Source: CAYJUM01 sp964478915 | GTDB lineage: Bacteria > Nitrospirota > Nitrospiria > Nitrospirales > Nitrospiraceae | DNA: 5,452 bases | Direction of reading: 5' to 3' | NCBI GenBank assembly: GCA_964478915.1 | Contig: CAYZKG010000152.1 | Location: 1-5,452, forward strand | Shown here: piece after piece, positions 4,303-5,452 of the stretch | Layout: each line of letters starts with the position of its first letter | Numbering within the stretch: position 1 is the stretch's first letter | Made by a program: the position numbers and the translations under genes | Notes under the pieces: model-generated | The model's database searches: none | Told to the model about the DNA's origin: nothing | What the model saw: only the letters and a program-made list of their open reading frames with translations

Positions 4303-5247
4303 ATGAGATGTTTGGATCACATAGATATGGCGGCGCTGACCGGATCGGTGACCGTCATAGCCAGCGCGGCCTTTTTCTTCGCCTTCCTAGGAGTGGAGCA
4401 CGGGCCGTTGGCGCCGGCGATGGCTCCCACGACCGGGTTTCTCCAGGAGGAGTTAGGCACGGCGATCGACCAGGCCACCGTGACGCCTGCACGGGTCGCT
4501 GAAGAACGCGAGCGAACACAGGCGGCACTGGGAGACGCGATCGTGCGGCTTGGGCAAGCACAGACTCAACGCACCGCGTTCGTCCCGGATCTGGCCAAAA
4601 GGGCCGCCTCCGCGCAGGAGGCGCGTCGGGAATTTCTGAAAGGGGCGTTCAAACTCCCATTGGATTGGAAAGGAGCTGACTTCGCGATGCGGGAGCGGGA
4701 CGCCGAGGCAATGGCGCAACCGGAGCTGGGGCGCATGATCGTGTCCGGGACCCGGGCGATTGAGCGCAAGGTGCAGGCCGCGGAGGCAGGGTACGGGCGA
4801 GCCGTGCTTGCCGCCATGCAAGCGGTTGAGCGGGCGGCCGGCGAACCGACGGCGTCGCGGGCCACCATTGTGGCAGCCGCCACTGCTGCGTCCAACCTGG
4901 CGGAGCGGACTGCGCCGGCATTGGCGCCTGTTGTGGCCCGTGAGCCAAGCTGGGGCTTTGGGTCGATCGGGGACGGGGCTCTCATTCCGGTCATGATTCT
5001 TGGCGCAGGAGCATTTCTCCTACTCGCAGCCGGCATTGGGATGATGGAAGGGTCCTTCTCCACCCGCACGGTCGCGGCGCACTGCGACGAGAAAGAGAAA
5101 GACGTGGTAGTGGAGATGTTGGTCAGCGAGGGAACGCCCTATGAGGTGACCCGTTGCTCGGCCTTCAACGGCGGGCCGGTCACGTGCGAGAAGCGATGCC
5201 TGCAGTGGCCGGCGGCGCACAAGCAGCCGCTGGCGCACGCGGCGTGA
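4303..5247 (+). CDS. Two-pass membrane protein with helical middle and cysteine-rich tail, unknown function
   Basis: I do not recognise the family. The 314-residue product begins with a short polar end (MRCLDHID) and a first membrane segment at about 9-31. An Ala/Glu/Arg/Gln-rich middle of about 195 residues follows and is probably largely helical, perhaps coiled coil. A second membrane segment sits at about 226-248 (ALIPVMILGAGAFLLLAAGIG). The last 65 residues are soluble, with C261 (in AHCDEKEK), C285 (VTRCSAF), C295 and C299 (VTCEKRCL), spacing C-x23-C-x9-C-x3-C, which suggests a zinc- or other metal-binding knuckle. The likely topology is both ends in the cytoplasm and the middle in the periplasm, but charge bias around the helices is weak. 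The exported-protein gene upstream, across a stem-loop, suggests the two could meet in the periplasm. The C-tail could be a regulatory or docking element. Coding is well supported by length, start site and composition; function is open. Confidence 0.82.
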   Translation: MRCLDHIDMAALTGSVTVIASAAFFFAFLGVEHGPLAPAMAPTTGFLQEELGTAIDQATVTPARVAEERERTQAALGDAIVRLGQAQTQRTAFVPDLAKRAASAQEARREFLKGAFKLPLDWKGADFAMRERDAEAMAQPELGRMIVSGTRAIERKVQAAEAGYGRAVLAAMQAVERAAGEPTASRATIVAAATAASNLAERTAPALAPVVAREPSWGFGSIGDGALIPVMILGAGAFLLLAAGIGMMEGSFSTRTVAAHCDEKEKDVVVEMLVSEGTPYEVTRCSAFNGGPVTCEKRCLQWPAAHKQPLAHAA

Positions 5248-5452
5248 GGGCTAGGCGGCGCTTCGGCTTTGTTCCGAGGTTGATAGAGGACAGCATGATC
5301 TTATCTATAAACAGGCGGAGGCATGGTGAGAGGAACACTCGAGAGAAGGGGGTCAAGTGAAGAGGCGGTGTGCAGGCCCGGTTGCCCGGGAAGCCTAAAA
5401 CCTCTCCGAGACCTCCACCACTGACGCGAAGCTCTCAAGGAACCAGCCTCCG
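5248..5452. other. Right-end region without a supported gene
   Basis: No gene is supported in the last 205 bp. A weak 6-bp stem-loop (CTTCGG 5261-5266 with CCGAGG 5274-5279) follows the membrane-protein stop and lacks a T-run. A second hairpin lies at 5374-5396 (AGGC-CCGG, loop TTGC, CCGG, GAA bulge, GCCT). Short frames begin at ATG 5295 (21 codons) and ATG 5323 (33 codons), and one frame is open from GTG 5370 to the window edge. None has a recognisable product. The next gene may start near or beyond the edge. Confidence 0.45.

Noticed and set aside
5370..5452. Start of a new gene at GTG 5370, open to the window edge
   Set aside because: About 27 codons rich in Pro, Ser and Arg with only a weak AAGAGG upstream; too short and unlike a protein start to call.

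Overview
The window is GC-rich bacterial DNA with every supported gene on the + strand. It is part of a draft scaffold, because a run of exactly 100 N (1543-1642) interrupts it. The content would fit a free-living Gram-negative such as a Nitrospirota-like or proteobacterial environmental genome: a PAS-LuxR regulator with a cysteine motif, an orphan CheR-type methyltransferase, exported proteins of unknown family and purine-rich Shine-Dalgarno sites. That placement is only an impression, because no rRNA or marker gene is present.

Left of the gap: the last 17 codons of an upstream gene, possibly an isochorismatase-fold or nicotinamidase-like hydrolase, stop directly against the GTG start of a complete nicotinate phosphoribosyltransferase gene (pncB, 56-1387). 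If that guess is right, the pair would be a two-step NAD salvage unit (nicotinamide to nicotinate to NaMN). One base after pncB a short frame starts with ATG. A second frame then carries a clear universal-stress-protein C-terminal signature and runs into the gap. These pieces look like a broken, collapsed or misassembled gene at a contig end.

Right of the gap: a CheR-type SAM-dependent methyltransferase lacking only its first residues (1644-2492) comes first. A 221-aa one-piece PAS-LuxR transcriptional regulator (2680-3345) follows, with a cysteine triad in its sensor domain. Next is a 325-bp gene-free stretch (3346-3670) made of repeats and hairpins: a C/G-rich stem-loop, a perfect 7-bp hairpin, a 12-bp direct repeat, a pair of imperfect inverted ends and a TATCAG hexamer array.

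The right third holds two genes I cannot assign to a named family. One is a 164-aa exported protein (3671-4165). The other is a 314-aa protein with two membrane segments, a long Ala/Glu/Arg-rich helical middle and a cysteine-rich tail (4303-5247). A long single-register stem-loop (4182-4226) lies between them. They are the best candidates for something undescribed: a small envelope module, possibly controlled by the PAS-LuxR regulator upstream. No complete mobile element, CRISPR array, tRNA or rRNA was seen.
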